DNA from: Burkholderia sp. PAMC 26561
Lineage (GTDB): Bacteria > Pseudomonadota > Gammaproteobacteria > Burkholderiales > Burkholderiaceae
Assembly: GCF_001557535.2 (NCBI RefSeq)
Contig: NZ_CP014307.1
Span: 930,001-994,000, forward strand
DNA length: 64,000 bases
Reading direction: 5' to 3'
Part shown: positions 1 through 9,674 of the stretch, piece by piece
Layout: every line of letters begins with the position of its first letter
Numbering within the stretch: the first letter of the stretch is position 1
Program-made: the position numbers and the translations under genes
Notes under the pieces: generated by a model
What the model saw: only the letters and a program-made list of their open reading frames with translations
Database searches by the model: none
Told to the model about the DNA's origin: nothing

Positions 1-631
1 TGCATCGCGGGCGCAACGTCAGGCATACGAAGATCCAGAGCGGCGCAGTATTTGCCAGTGCCTGCACAATGCCCAGGCCGCCGAGCGGATCGTATCCGGT
101 CACGCTGCTCTGGAGCCGTTCGTCGTAGAGCTCGACGATCTTTGCGTAACCTCCCAGCTTCAAATAAATGAACGCGATGGCCGCGACCGACGTCAGGGTG
201 AAAAAATAGACGAGTCCCGTAACACCGGACTGATCGGCCGGCGTGTTGTCGCGCTCGATTAGGCGACGCTGCGCCAAGTCCAGTGAAATCTTCAGAACCC
301 AGATGCCCGCGACGCTCAGAAAGAACCAAAGCAAGACGGAGGTGCTGTCTTCCTTCAGCAGATCGAGATAAATCGCGTCGCCGGCAGCGAGCTGCCACGC
401 CGGCAGCACGCAAAACGTCGCAAGCAGGAAGAGCTTGAACAGGCGCAGCAATTCGTTACGCGGACGTATCGCGAGGATGCTTGCAGCCAGGACTACAGAG
501 AGCGTGGCAGTCGTCGCACTGAGCTTGCCGAGAAAGACTGCGGTCATTGTGACGAGCACCGCTATAGCCGCAAGCACGAGCATGGGAACTGACGGCTGCG
601 TGCGGCGCGGGGTCAGACTGTACGGTTTCAT
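1..631 (-). CDS. Polytopic membrane protein of the exopolysaccharide cluster, partial (3' end outside window)
   Basis: About 210 residues are visible and the frame is open to the left edge, so the gene is truncated by the window. The start ATG overlaps the stop of the tyrosine kinase gene in an ATGA arrangement (628-631), which suggests translational coupling in the same operon. The protein begins MKPYSLTPRR and shows several hydrophobic stretches: roughly residues 15-35, 40-52, 60-85, 95-115 and 145-165. The charged linkers between them fit a polytopic inner-membrane protein. Position after Wzc and topology suggest a Wzy/O-antigen-ligase type polymerase or a related polysaccharide membrane protein. 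No family signature is seen in the visible part, so the function is inferred from context only. Confidence 0.75.
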   Translation of the reverse strand, partial: MKPYSLTPRRTQPSVPMLVLAAIAVLVTMTAVFLGKLSATTATLSVVLAASILAIRPRNELLRLFKLFLLATFCVLPAWQLAAGDAIYLDLLKEDSTSVLLWFFLSVAGIWVLKISLDLAQRRLIERDNTPADQSGVTGLVYFFTLTSVAAIAFIYLKLGGYAKIVELYDERLQSSVTGYDPLGGLGIVQALANTAPLWIFVCLTLRPRC

Positions 632-2865
632 TTCGGCGTCCGCTTGTCAGTCTTGCCGTATTCATACGCGACATAACGGTATTGGCCGTACTTCGAACCG
701 TATCGCAAGCCTTTGGCGTCCAGGCCGTTGAAGATCACACCTTTTACGGCGACGTTGACCTGTTCGAGTTGCTTGTTCGATTCGAGCAACTCTCCGATAG
801 TCGTACGCTTGAATCGCCCAATCAGGAATACGGTCGCGCAGTGGGCCGCGATGTTGACGGAATCGGACACTGCCAGGACCGGCGGCGTATCGACAATTAC
901 GAGATCGTATTGCGCGCTCATCTGATCGAGCACGCGCAGCATGCGTTCGTTCTGTACCAGGTCGGCCGAGTTCGGCGGGAATGCGCCCGTGCTGATGAAA
1001 TCGAGGCCAGGCGCTACGTTGCGATGCACCGCCTGATCGAACGTTGCCGTTTCTATAAGCAGGTCTGAAAGGCCGCATGTGCGGGCTTTGCCAAAGTATT
1101 GATTAAGGTAGCCCTTGCGCAGGTCGGCATCCACCAGCAAGACGCGCTTGCCTGCGGCGCTGACCACCGCGGCAAGATTCGCGGAGATAAAGGATTTCCC
1201 GATACCCGGCGTAGGACCCGTGATGACCACGCGATTATTCGCTGCGCCGAGCAATGCAAATTGCAGAGCGGTACGAAAGCTGCGCAGACTCTCGATGGGC
1301 GCGTCGTTCGGATGGGATGCAGCCAGAAGATGAACGCCAGCTGTGCGTCCCTCGACGTTCTTCGCGAGTACGCCCTGTGCAGGCGAGAACGGCACAGAGC
1401 CATATACCTTCATACCGGTGTGTTGCTCGATCTCGTGCGCATCGGTCAGACCGCCAAAGAGACCGTCGCGAAGGAATGCAGCGGCCACGCCGAGCATCAG
1501 CCCGATCATCCCGGCCAGTGCAAGCACCATCCCTTTGCGCGGCTTGACGGGTTCTTCGGGAACGTTCGCATAGTCGATCTGGCGAACGGTGCCGACCTTT
1601 CCTGCCTTGACGAGCTTCAGGCGCTCGACGTTATTCACAACATTGACGTAGGTATCGCTGTCCACCTGAAGGTCGCGCATGAGACGCAGGGATTCCTGCT
1701 CGATGTCGGGCAGCGCCCTCATGCGCGATGCAATGTTGCCGCTCTTGGCGGTTACTGCCGCGATCTGGTTATCGAGCGCACGCAGCGCGGGATGCCCCGG
1801 CGCGAAGCGGGTCGCCATTTCGGCTCTCTTCTGCTTCAGTTCGAGCAAGCTCGTGTCCGATGCAACACTTTCCTGCAAGAACGCCGTACCTTCCTGGCTC
1901 AGATTGAACGTCCCGCTCCTGTTGCGAAGCGCGTTGTATCGTTCTTCGGATTCGCTCAGCTTCGCCTTTAGCCTCGGCATCTGGCTTTCAAGGTAGGTCA
2001 ATGAGCTTTGCGCCTCCGCAGTCTTGCGCTCGACGTTCTGCGTGACGTATTCCTGTCCGATCTGGTTCACGATGGACGCCGTCAAAGCTGGGTCCTTGCC
2101 GCGAAGCGTCGCGCCGATAATGCCGCTCTGCTTGCCCTTTGGCTCAATGTCGAGGTTCAACTGCAGGTTCGAGACAGTCTTGGGCTGCGAGTTGCGCACG
2201 AGCGTGAATTGACCGCCGGGTTTCGCATGCAGTTCTGTAACGAGCAGCCGGATCGTGCCGATCTGCTGCGTGACCTGCAACGCAACGCCAACATGTCCCT
2301 TGATAGGCCGGTCGAGGTCGGGGTAGTCAAGCTGATAGTCACCGTTGCCCAGCGCAGTGAGCGTGAGCGCTTCACCTTCTACCGCCTTTGGAACGTCGAA
2401 GGTCGCGAGCTGCAAAGACTCGGCACCCCACACATATCCGCCTTTGCCGAACAGGCCTGGCGTGGACATGCCCTTGTTTCTGCCTGCAATCCAGGCGCCG
2501 ACGACCGGGAAATACTTCGGCTTGGCGTCGATATATAGCTGCAGCGTGTCGACCGCTTTGCCGATAACCATGCGCGAACGCAGTATTTCAAGTTCGGCGG
2601 CTGCTTGTGTCTTTACGTCGAAAAGCGCCGATGCATCGCCAAGCAGGCTGCCGGCGCTCACGCCATTGTCTTCGACCTGGATCATCATGTCGGCTTCGTA
2701 CACGGGAGGCGTGATGACCGCATAGGCCGCGCCAATTGCGAGCGTGATGGCGGTAACAGCACCAATCAGGCGGCGGTTAGCAAGCAGCACGTCGAGATAA
2801 CGGACAAGGTCGAGCTCTTCTACTGGCGACATCTTGGCCGGGGTATGTGTTATTTCAGTTTTCAT
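628..2865 (-). CDS. wzc: Exopolysaccharide chain-length determinant / tyrosine autokinase (Wzc/BceF type)
   Basis: This 745-residue inner-membrane protein is a polysaccharide co-polymerase with a bacterial tyrosine kinase domain. A Wzz-type N-terminal part has a membrane segment near residues 34-52 and a second near 446-465. Between them lie a large periplasmic region and coiled-coil sequence (about 280-400). The cytoplasmic kinase has Walker A GPTPGIGKS (550-558), Walker A' LLVDADLRK (576-584) and Walker B LVIVDTPP (655-662). A C-terminal tyrosine cluster (Y722, Y726, Y729, Y731, Y734, Y736) is the usual autophosphorylation tail. It lies 5 bp after the phosphatase gene that would dephosphorylate it, and its stop overlaps the next gene. 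Length and domain order match Wzc/BceF. The polymer made is unknown. Confidence 0.95.
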   Translation of the reverse strand: MKTEITHTPAKMSPVEELDLVRYLDVLLANRRLIGAVTAITLAIGAAYAVITPPVYEADMMIQVEDNGVSAGSLLGDASALFDVKTQAAAELEILRSRMVIGKAVDTLQLYIDAKPKYFPVVGAWIAGRNKGMSTPGLFGKGGYVWGAESLQLATFDVPKAVEGEALTLTALGNGDYQLDYPDLDRPIKGHVGVALQVTQQIGTIRLLVTELHAKPGGQFTLVRNSQPKTVSNLQLNLDIEPKGKQSGIIGATLRGKDPALTASIVNQIGQEYVTQNVERKTAEAQSSLTYLESQMPRLKAKLSESEERYNALRNRSGTFNLSQEGTAFLQESVASDTSLLELKQKRAEMATRFAPGHPALRALDNQIAAVTAKSGNIASRMRALPDIEQESLRLMRDLQVDSDTYVNVVNNVERLKLVKAGKVGTVRQIDYANVPEEPVKPRKGMVLALAGMIGLMLGVAAAFLRDGLFGGLTDAHEIEQHTGMKVYGSVPFSPAQGVLAKNVEGRTAGVHLLAASHPNDAPIESLRSFRTALQFALLGAANNRVVITGPTPGIGKSFISANLAAVVSAAGKRVLLVDADLRKGYLNQYFGKARTCGLSDLLIETATFDQAVHRNVAPGLDFISTGAFPPNSADLVQNERMLRVLDQMSAQYDLVIVDTPPVLAVSDSVNIAAHCATVFLIGRFKRTTIGELLESNKQLEQVNVAVKGVIFNGLDAKGLRYGSKYGQYRYVAYEYGKTDKRTPK

Positions 2866-2870
2866 CAGGA

Positions 2871-3320
2871 TTACTCCGCATTCGGTTGGTGAAGCGCCCG
2901 AATCGGGGGCACCCAGCTGTCGACACTTTGCTCGATCAGACGGAGCGCGTGTTCAAAGGAAGACCGAGGTTGGCGGTAAGGATCTGGAATATCGACCCGT
3001 TCGTGTTCTCCGATACAGAACACTTTTCCCGCCGAGGTCGGGTAACGCCGGTGCACTTCTTGTTGCTGCGCACGGTCCATGACGAGGATCAGGTCGGCTT
3101 GTACGATCATCGGCGTATTCACCAGTTGCCCGCGATGTGCCGCGATGTCCATGCCGGCTTCGTCCATCAATGCAACGGAAATGGGATCAGCGGGCGCGCC
3201 GATTACTGCATCAAGTCCGGCGGAATGGACGGTCATGGCAGGCAGCGCGCGGGACAAAAGCGCTGCCGCCATCGGGCTTCGGCAAATGTTGCCAATGCAC
3301 AAGACAAGGATGTTTTTCAT
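2871..3320 (-). CDS. wzb: Low-molecular-weight protein tyrosine phosphatase (Wzb/BceD type)
   Basis: This 149-residue cytoplasmic phosphatase carries the P-loop CIGNICRS, with catalytic C8 and R14. The DPY segment near residue 116 supplies the general-acid aspartate expected in LMW-PTPs. It sits between the Wza-type lipoprotein gene (4-bp gap) and the tyrosine kinase gene (5-bp gap). This is the standard context for a phosphatase that cycles the Wzc tyrosine tail during exopolysaccharide assembly. The length is typical of the family. Confidence 0.93.
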   Translation of the reverse strand: MKNILVLCIGNICRSPMAAALLSRALPAMTVHSAGLDAVIGAPADPISVALMDEAGMDIAAHRGQLVNTPMIVQADLILVMDRAQQQEVHRRYPTSAGKVFCIGEHERVDIPDPYRQPRSSFEHALRLIEQSVDSWVPPIRALHQPNAE

Positions 3321-3324
3321 GACA

Positions 3325-4503
3325 TCACTTCGCTACGACGGCGGCGGTGAGACCTGCGTTGATCGCGGGCATCAGCAAGCTGAGAACACGGCTGAAACGC
3401 ACGAGGTTGCCGCTGTCCACGTACACCACGTCGTGCGGTTGCAGGTCGAACTGGTTGGCGAGGATCATTGCGACCGGAGACTTCGCATCGAGATGGAAGA
3501 CCTTGGGGGTGTCGCCGAGCGAGTCGCGTATCACGTAGACCTGGCCGGGATTTGACGACGCCAGATTGACGCTGCCTGCCTGCGCCAAAGCGTCCGACAA
3601 GCTCAGCTTGCCGTTGCGCATCGGCATCGCGGTGGTCGGCTTGTTCACTTCGCCCATGACGAAGACGCCGCTTTCGTCGCGAGCAGGTACACGCAGCACG
3701 TCACCGCTCTTGAGCACGATTTTCGAAGGATTCTGACCGCGTTCCAGCATCTGCGAGAGGTTGATTGGATGCGAAACGCCATCGCGCACGATGACCATGC
3801 GGCTTTGATCAGCGGTCGGGCTGAAACCGCCCGCACGGCTGATGGCCTCGTATAGTCCCATGGGGATATCGTTGATCGGCTGCGGACCCGGCGTATGGAT
3901 TTCACCATCTTTATAAATCTGCGACGCCCGGTAAGAAGCGACGCGAAGCGTGACCTGAGGTTCGACGAACGACTTTCCGAGTGCCCTCACCAGTACGGCC
4001 TGTGCTTGCTCCGCGGTGAGGCCGGCTACGTGCACGCGACCGGCGTATGGAAACATGACGTCGCCGCGCTGGTCGATGACAAATCCCGCTACCGGATCAG
4101 CCGCGCGCGTTGCAGTTTGCGTGGGTGCCAGCTGTGCGGCGGCGAGTTCCGGGTGGTCCCAGACGGTAATCTGCAGTACGTCGCCGGGGCCGAGAACATA
4201 GGGCGTCGCGGGCGAGATCAGCGATTCGTTCAAGCCGGGCGCCTGACGGCTCTCGTCGCGCAATTGCCTGATCAACGCAACGTCGATTTCGCTCGTGGCG
4301 GATTGCAGTTGCGCTTCTTTACTCGCGTCTTCAGCGCCGGCGGTTTGCATTTGCGCCGTAGTACTTGTAGATATGTTTGCAGCCGCGCCGGTATCCATTT
4401 TCCATCCCGGCACAGCGGCGCAGGCCGACAATAGCGTGCCGGCGGCGCCTAGCGCTGCCAGTCTGAGCACGGTCGAGCGGACGGGTGTATTTGGGGTATT
4501 CAT
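3325..4503 (-). CDS. wza: Polysaccharide export outer-membrane lipoprotein (Wza/BceE type)
   Basis: This 392-residue protein has a lipoprotein signal peptide ending in the lipobox LLSAC, with acylated C28. A Poly_export domain follows, recognisable from YVLGPGDVLQITVWDHPEL at about 105-123 and VMFPYAGRVHVAGLTAEQAQ further on. SLBB-type repeats make up the second half, and a hydrophobic C-terminal helix is present, as in Wza. It should form the outer-membrane export channel for the polymer. It is the second gene of the minus-strand operon, between the initiating transferase and the phosphatase. Confidence 0.94.
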   Translation of the reverse strand: MNTPNTPVRSTVLRLAALGAAGTLLSACAAVPGWKMDTGAAANISTSTTAQMQTAGAEDASKEAQLQSATSEIDVALIRQLRDESRQAPGLNESLISPATPYVLGPGDVLQITVWDHPELAAAQLAPTQTATRAADPVAGFVIDQRGDVMFPYAGRVHVAGLTAEQAQAVLVRALGKSFVEPQVTLRVASYRASQIYKDGEIHTPGPQPINDIPMGLYEAISRAGGFSPTADQSRMVIVRDGVSHPINLSQMLERGQNPSKIVLKSGDVLRVPARDESGVFVMGEVNKPTTAMPMRNGKLSLSDALAQAGSVNLASSNPGQVYVIRDSLGDTPKVFHLDAKSPVAMILANQFDLQPHDVVYVDSGNLVRFSRVLSLLMPAINAGLTAAVVAK

Positions 4504-4560
4504 GAGGTCCTTCCATTCAGTTCATTGATGTTTGGTTCGTGGCGGGTCTTGTGCGGAGCT

Positions 4561-5949
4561 TCAATAAGCATTGCCATGCTTGAGTCCTTTCAAGACCGTC
4601 GCGGCCACGATGCGCATGTCCAGCGCGAAGGACCAGTTGCGGAGGTAATAGAGGTCGTGGTCCACGCGACCCTGCATTTTTTCGACGCGGTCTGTCTCAC
4701 CGCGAAAGCCGTTGATTTGTGCCCATCCCGTGATGCCAGGCTTGATGCGGTATCGATGGATGTAGTCATCGACCACTGTCTGGTAGAAAGCGTCATGTTC
4801 GATTGCGTGAGGTCGCGGACCGACGACCGACATGTCGCCGATCAGCACGTTGATGAATTGCGGCAGTTCGTCCAGGCTCGTCCGGCGCAGGAACGCGCCA
4901 ACGCGCGTCACGCGCGGGTCATTGCGGGTGGCCTGCTTCAGGACACCTTCGTCGTGCTCATGCATGCTCATGGAACGGAACTTGAAAATCCGGAACACCT
5001 GTCCATCTGCGCCCTTGCGGCGTTGCGTGAACAACACCGGACCGGGAGAGGAGAGCTTCACGGCCAGCGCGATGACAATCATGAGCGGCGAAAGTACAAG
5101 CAGGGCGATCGCTGCGAACACACGATCGAACATGTCCTTGTTGGCAAGCGCGAGCGGCGACAAAGGCGACGCAACCAGGTTGATTGCAGGCATGCCGATC
5201 ATGTCGATGACACCGCCATCGAAAAGGCTCAGGCTGCTGACGTCAGGGAAAAACCGGATGTTGATCAGGTCATTCCTGAACTCTTTTACGAGGCTCGTAA
5301 TAAGCGGCTGTTCGGACAATGGCATCGCCAGCCAAAGCTCGCGAACGTTACCGGTGCGTACGTGCTGCACGAACGCCGGAATCGACGCATGGCGCGAAAT
5401 GGCAGCGTTGCGCAACTGGTGACTGGCGTGCGGATCGAACGTCATGACCGCGTGAAAGCCTGACTCGCGTGATGCTTCCATCCTGCGGATCAGCAAGTCG
5501 CAATGCTCGCTCGCGGCGACGATCGCTACGCTGCGCAGGCTGGATTTCGCATGACGCATCCGTCCAAGAATGATGCGGGCGGTCAGGCGTGACAGCGCCA
5601 ACGCGGCGGCGGTGATAAGGGTCCAATAGCCAAACCACAGACGCGATACAAGATCGGTCCTGTGGATGCAGAATGTCACGAGCAGTCCGCACAGTTGTGT
5701 CATCAGCCAGACGAATTCGATCTGTCCGAGCACGCTGCCGAGCGGCTTCGTCGCTTGATCGCTGTACACGTGAAATGCGTGAAACACGGCAAGCGAAAGC
5801 GCCATCGAAAAAGCCGTGGTGGACGCGACGATTGCTGCTGTTCCTGCCGGCGCGCTGTCGCCGAAGCGGAGTTGATAAGCCAGCGCGGCGCCGGCCAGGA
5901 TCAGCGTGACATCCAGAACGCGGTTGAGAAGACCTTTGAGATTCAGCAT
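4561..5949 (-). CDS. Undecaprenyl-phosphate sugar phosphotransferase initiating exopolysaccharide synthesis (WcaJ/BceB type)
   Basis: The enzyme transfers a sugar-1-phosphate (glucose is usual in this family) to undecaprenyl phosphate. The N-terminal half holds about four membrane helices (residues 1-130) and a CoA-binding-like fold. The C-terminal sugar-transferase domain has a membrane helix, LFTQRRKGADGQVFRIFKFRSM-type sequence and the DELPQF...GDMSVVGPRPH motif. I chose ATG 5949 (MLNLKGLLNR, 462 aa) over an ATG 90 bp upstream. Homologues begin in the membrane segment, and AGGGGCC lies at Shine-Dalgarno distance from 5949. It is the first gene of the operon and fixes polymer initiation. 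Confidence 0.92.
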   Translation of the reverse strand: MLNLKGLLNRVLDVTLILAGAALAYQLRFGDSAPAGTAAIVASTTAFSMALSLAVFHAFHVYSDQATKPLGSVLGQIEFVWLMTQLCGLLVTFCIHRTDLVSRLWFGYWTLITAAALALSRLTARIILGRMRHAKSSLRSVAIVAASEHCDLLIRRMEASRESGFHAVMTFDPHASHQLRNAAISRHASIPAFVQHVRTGNVRELWLAMPLSEQPLITSLVKEFRNDLINIRFFPDVSSLSLFDGGVIDMIGMPAINLVASPLSPLALANKDMFDRVFAAIALLVLSPLMIVIALAVKLSSPGPVLFTQRRKGADGQVFRIFKFRSMSMHEHDEGVLKQATRNDPRVTRVGAFLRRTSLDELPQFINVLIGDMSVVGPRPHAIEHDAFYQTVVDDYIHRYRIKPGITGWAQINGFRGETDRVEKMQGRVDHDLYYLRNWSFALDMRIVAATVLKGLKHGNAY

Positions 5950-6420
5950 GCTGGCCCCTGAACAGAGAGGGCCGCGCCAATGCTGTTTGAACGTGCGAAT
6001 CCGGTCGACTCGATCACTGGCGCAATGCGAGCGTCGCATTTATCGCATTTATAGATATGCCATGTGTCTTTTAAAGTCATTATGATCACTTCAGTTAATC
6101 TGGTATTAAACAATTGCGTCCGATACTGCTGTTTTCGCGAGGCGGCTATCGATTGCTGAACGATCCGAATTAATCGTCGATTGCAAAACTTCGAGGGTTA
6201 TGGGCGCGGGAAATGGTTTGCACCGAGGCAATGCGGACCTCCGAAATCATTCAGGAGGTCTGTGCCGGAAAGAGCCGTGCCCTGTCATCGAGTGGACGTA
6301 TTCTCACTGATCGATGACCCCTTGCTGATCGGAGCAGTCTTAAAGAGATAGGGTTCAGTCTTAAAAGACGGTGTTGCGGATATGGGAATTAACTGTGTGA
6401 GATACGATTTTTAATCGTGG
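5950..6420. other. Non-coding leader/promoter region of the exopolysaccharide operon
   Basis: No convincing gene lies between the sugar transferase and the betA terminator. The stretch is AT-richer than its surroundings near 6040-6130. It contains two copies of ATAAATGCG when read on the minus strand (about 6030-6050) and a tandem 21-bp-period repeat at 6335-6365, listed separately. I could not assign a -35/-10 pair with confidence. A regulated promoter reading leftward is inferred from position. Confidence 0.5.
6335..6365. repeat. Direct repeat CAGTCTTAAA with exact 21-bp period
   Basis: CAGTCTTAAA occurs at 6335-6344 and again at 6356-6365, offset by exactly two helical turns. It lies about 390-415 bp upstream of the sugar-transferase start. 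The geometry is that of a direct-repeat operator with both half-sites on one face of the helix. No regulator is assigned. Confidence 0.45.
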
Positions 6421-6466
6421 TTAAAAACAAAAAGGGCATCCCGATTATTCAAACCGGAATGCCCTT
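6421..6466 (-). terminator. Intrinsic terminator of betIBA
   Basis: A 12-bp stem with one mismatch (6432-6443 with 6455-6466) and an 11-nt loop is followed, in the leftward direction, by TTTGTTTTT (complement of 6423-6431). It lies 29 bp beyond the betA stop, so it ends the minus-strand betI-betB-betA transcript. Confidence 0.85.
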
Positions 6467-6494
6467 GGTTGATGATTAATCTATCAGACGATGA

Positions 6495-8183
6495 TTACAT
6501 TGAAGCAACCACTTCCATCTTCCGCGCCTTCACTCCCGATGCGACAAAATAGGGTGTATCGACACGAGCGAACGGCGCACGCCCGCGAATCGCGTCGGCG
6601 ATCTTTTCAGCGAGCATGATGGTCGGCGCGTTCAGATTGCCGGTCACGATCTGCGGCATGATCGACGCGTCGACCACGCGCAGTGATTCGAGCCCATGCA
6701 CGCGGCCTTCGCTATCTACGACGGCCATATCGTCGTAACCCATTTTGCACGAGCATGACGGATGGTAGGCAGTTTCCGCGCGTTGCTTGACGAAGGCATC
6801 GAGTTGATCGTCGGTTTTCAGATCAGCGCCGGGATGCAACTCGCGGCCACGATACTTCTTCAACGCCGGCTGCTGCATGATCTCGCGCGTAATGCGTATT
6901 GCATCGCGGAATTCACGCCAGTCGAGCGGGTCCGACATGTAGTTGAACAAGATGCTCGGATGTGCGTTCGGATCGCGCGACTTCAGCTTCACGCGACCGC
7001 GACTGGGCGAACGCATCGACCCGACATGCGCCTGGAATCCATGCATCTTGATGGGATTCGAGCCGTTGTAGTTGATCGCGACAGGCAGGAAGTGATACTG
7101 AATGTTGGGCCACAGATCGTCGTCGCGCGTGCGAATGAAACCGCCGGCCTCGAACTGATTGCTCGCGCCAATACCCGTGCCCTTCAACATCCATTCAATG
7201 CCGATCTGCGGCTGGTTCCACCACTGCAGCGCGGGATACAGCGACACGGGTTCGAGGCATTCGTACTGCATGTACATCTCCAGATGATCCTGGAGATTCT
7301 CACCCACGCCGGGCAGGTCGTGGACCAACGGGACGTCGAGTTCGCGCAGCCACGTGGAGCGTCCAACGCCCGAACGCTGCAGCAGTTGTGGCGATGCGAT
7401 CGCACCGCTGCACACCAGCACTTCGCGACGCACATGGGCAGTCACGTTTTCGCCGCCATGCAGGTACACAACGCCGATGGCCCGCTTCCCCGCGAACAAG
7501 ACCCGGTCGGTCACCGCGTGCGTGACGATAGTGAGGTTGGGCCGATCCTTCGCGCGGTCGAGATAGCCCCGCGCCGTACTCGATCTGCGGCCTTGCGGCG
7601 TCACCGTTCGATCCATTGGTCCGAAGCCCTCCTGACTGTAGCCGTTGAGGTCATCGGTGCGCGGATAGCCTGCTTGTACGCCGGCTTCGACCATTGCGGC
7701 GAACAATGGATTGTTGCCGGGCTTCGATGTCGTCACGTGGACCGGACCATCGCCGCCATGATAAGGATTGGGTCCGACGTCACGTGTCTCCGCTTTGCGG
7801 AAATACGGGAGGCAATCGGAATACGTCCAGTTTTCAAGGCCTTTTCTGTTGGCCCATCCATCGTAATCGAGCGCGTTGCCGCGGATATAGCACATGCCGT
7901 TGATCAGCGACGATCCGCCAAGCCCTTTGCCACGGCCGCATTCCATGCGACGGTTGTTCATGTGCGGTTCGGGATCGGTTTCGTAGGCCCAGTTGTATCG
8001 GCGGCCCTGCAACGGATAGGCCAGCGCGGCCGGCATCTGCGTGCGGAAATCGAAACGGTAGTCCGGTCCGCCAGCTTCGAGCAGCAGCACGGTAACGTCG
8101 GCGTCTTCCGTAAGACGCGACGCCAGTACGTTGCCCGCCGACCCCGCGCCGACGATGATGTAATCAAACTCCTTCGCGCTCAT
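6495..8183 (-). CDS. betA: Choline dehydrogenase BetA (GMC oxidoreductase)
   Basis: BetA is a membrane-associated FAD enzyme oxidising choline to betaine aldehyde and also the aldehyde to glycine betaine. The 562-residue protein starts [18 protein letters not shown] with the GxGxxG FAD motif. It has the GMC signature [18 protein letters not shown] near residue 85-100 and the second signature [15 protein letters not shown]. The conserved C-terminal region contains [13 protein letters not shown] 8183 is chosen over the much longer open frame because AAGGAG lies 8 nt upstream and the length fits E. coli BetA (556 aa). It follows betB by 10 bp and is the last gene of betIBA. Confidence 0.97.
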   Translation of the reverse strand: MSAKEFDYIIVGAGSAGNVLASRLTEDADVTVLLLEAGGPDYRFDFRTQMPAALAYPLQGRRYNWAYETDPEPHMNNRRMECGRGKGLGGSSLINGMCYIRGNALDYDGWANRKGLENWTYSDCLPYFRKAETRDVGPNPYHGGDGPVHVTTSKPGNNPLFAAMVEAGVQAGYPRTDDLNGYSQEGFGPMDRTVTPQGRRSSTARGYLDRAKDRPNLTIVTHAVTDRVLFAGKRAIGVVYLHGGENVTAHVRREVLVCSGAIASPQLLQRSGVGRSTWLRELDVPLVHDLPGVGENLQDHLEMYMQYECLEPVSLYPALQWWNQPQIGIEWMLKGTGIGASNQFEAGGFIRTRDDDLWPNIQYHFLPVAINYNGSNPIKMHGFQAHVGSMRSPSRGRVKLKSRDPNAHPSILFNYMSDPLDWREFRDAIRITREIMQQPALKKYRGRELHPGADLKTDDQLDAFVKQRAETAYHPSCSCKMGYDDMAVVDSEGRVHGLESLRVVDASIMPQIVTGNLNAPTIMLAEKIADAIRGRAPFARVDTPYFVASGVKARKMEVVASM

Positions 8184-8193
8184 CGACCGCTCC

Positions 8194-9663
8194 TTAGAAC
8201 ACGGGTTGGTAGGGGCCCATCTCGACCTGAACGGACTTGATGCTGGTGTAGTGTTCGAGTGTGGTGATGCCGTTCTCGCGGCCGACGCCCGATTGCTTGT
8301 AACCGCCCACCGGCATTTCAGCGGGCGATTCGCCCCAGGTGTTGATCCAGCAGATGCCGGCCTGGATGGCATGAATCACACGATGTGCACGCGCAAGATT
8401 CTCCGTCACGACGCCCGCGGCCAGTCCATAAGATGTCGCGTTCGCTCGCGCAATGACTTCCGTTTCGTCATCGAAGGTCAGGATGCTCATGACTGGCCCG
8501 AAGATTTCCTCGCGCACGATCCGCATGTCGTCGCGGCAATCGGTGAAGACAGTCGGCTCGACGTATTGCCCTTGAGCAAACGCACCGTGCTCGATCCGCG
8601 ATCCTCCCGCTATCAGCCGCGCGCCTTCCTGCTTCCCGCTTTCGATAAACCCCAGCACCTTGTGTAACTGAGCGGCGCTGACGAGGGGGCCGAAGTTGGT
8701 GCTGTCGTCTGTCGGGGACCCGATGCGAATGCGCTTCACCCGCTCGAGCAGCAGCGCCTCGAAGCGCGCATGGACGGTCCGCTGAACGAACACGCGCGTG
8801 CCGTTGGTGCAAACCTGGCCGGAGCTGAAGAAGTTGGCGCTCATTGCAATGTCGGCTGCGCGCTCGAGATTGGCGTCATCGAAAATGATCAGAGGCGACT
8901 TGCCGCCGAGTTCCATCGTGACTTCTTTCAACGATGAACCGCCGGCCATCGACATGACTTTCTTGCCGGTTTCAACGCCGCCTGTAAACGATATCTTTGC
9001 AATGTCGGGGTGCGTTGCCAGCATTGCGCCAACGCGGCCGTCGCCTTGCACGACATTGAATACCCCTGCCGGTATGCCTGCCTCCGTAAAGATTTCAGCG
9101 AGTTTCAACGTGCTCAGAGGCGTGACTTCACTTGGCTTGAAAATCATCGCATTGCCTGCGGCGAGCGCCGGCGCCGCCTTCCAGCATGCGATCTGGATCG
9201 GATAATTCCACGCGCCGATGCCCGCGCAAACGCCGAGCGGTTCGCGCCGTGTATAGACGAACGATGTCGGACGCAGCGGGATCTGCCGGCCTTCAATGGC
9301 CGTCGCGAGTCCAGCGTAGTACTCGATGACATCGGCACCCGTCACGATATCTACCGCGCGGGTCTCCGTAATCGGCTTGCCGGTGTCACGCGTCTCAAGC
9401 GCGGCGAGTTCGTCGTTGCGTTCGCGGAGAATGTCCACTGCGCGTCGCAAGATCCGCGAGCGTTGCATCGCGGTCATGGCGGCCCATTCACGCTGGCCTT
9501 CATGCGCCGATCGCACTGCGCGATCGATATCGGCGGCGCTCGCCTGCTGGACGCTTGCAAGCGTCTCGCCGGTGGCGGGATCGATGCTGTCGAACGTCTC
9601 ACCGCTGGTGGCGTCCACGTAAGCGCCGCCAATATACAGGCGCTGCAATTCGAGTGCGGGCAT
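8194..9663 (-). CDS. betB: Betaine aldehyde dehydrogenase BetB
   Basis: BetB is a cytosolic NAD(P)-dependent oxidation of betaine aldehyde to glycine betaine. The 489-residue protein starts [18 protein letters not shown]. It has the aldehyde dehydrogenase active-site Glu in MELGGKSPL and the nucleophilic Cys in [17 protein letters not shown]-binding sequence is seen in [18 protein letters not shown] and [14 protein letters not shown] 9663 has AAAGGA upstream and gives the family length; the longer open frame is not supported. It lies 11 bp after betI and 10 bp before betA. Confidence 0.97.
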   Translation of the reverse strand: MPALELQRLYIGGAYVDATSGETFDSIDPATGETLASVQQASAADIDRAVRSAHEGQREWAAMTAMQRSRILRRAVDILRERNDELAALETRDTGKPITETRAVDIVTGADVIEYYAGLATAIEGRQIPLRPTSFVYTRREPLGVCAGIGAWNYPIQIACWKAAPALAAGNAMIFKPSEVTPLSTLKLAEIFTEAGIPAGVFNVVQGDGRVGAMLATHPDIAKISFTGGVETGKKVMSMAGGSSLKEVTMELGGKSPLIIFDDANLERAADIAMSANFFSSGQVCTNGTRVFVQRTVHARFEALLLERVKRIRIGSPTDDSTNFGPLVSAAQLHKVLGFIESGKQEGARLIAGGSRIEHGAFAQGQYVEPTVFTDCRDDMRIVREEIFGPVMSILTFDDETEVIARANATSYGLAAGVVTENLARAHRVIHAIQAGICWINTWGESPAEMPVGGYKQSGVGRENGITTLEHYTSIKSVQVEMGPYQPVF

Positions 9664-9674
9664 GGTGTAGTCCT

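Noticed and set aside
6762..8240. 492-codon antisense frame over betA
   Set aside because: It is a shadow of BetA with no ribosome-binding site or recognisable domain.
8184..8372. 63-codon N-terminal extension of BetA
   Set aside because: It overlaps betB and has no conserved sequence; AAGGAG marks ATG 8183.
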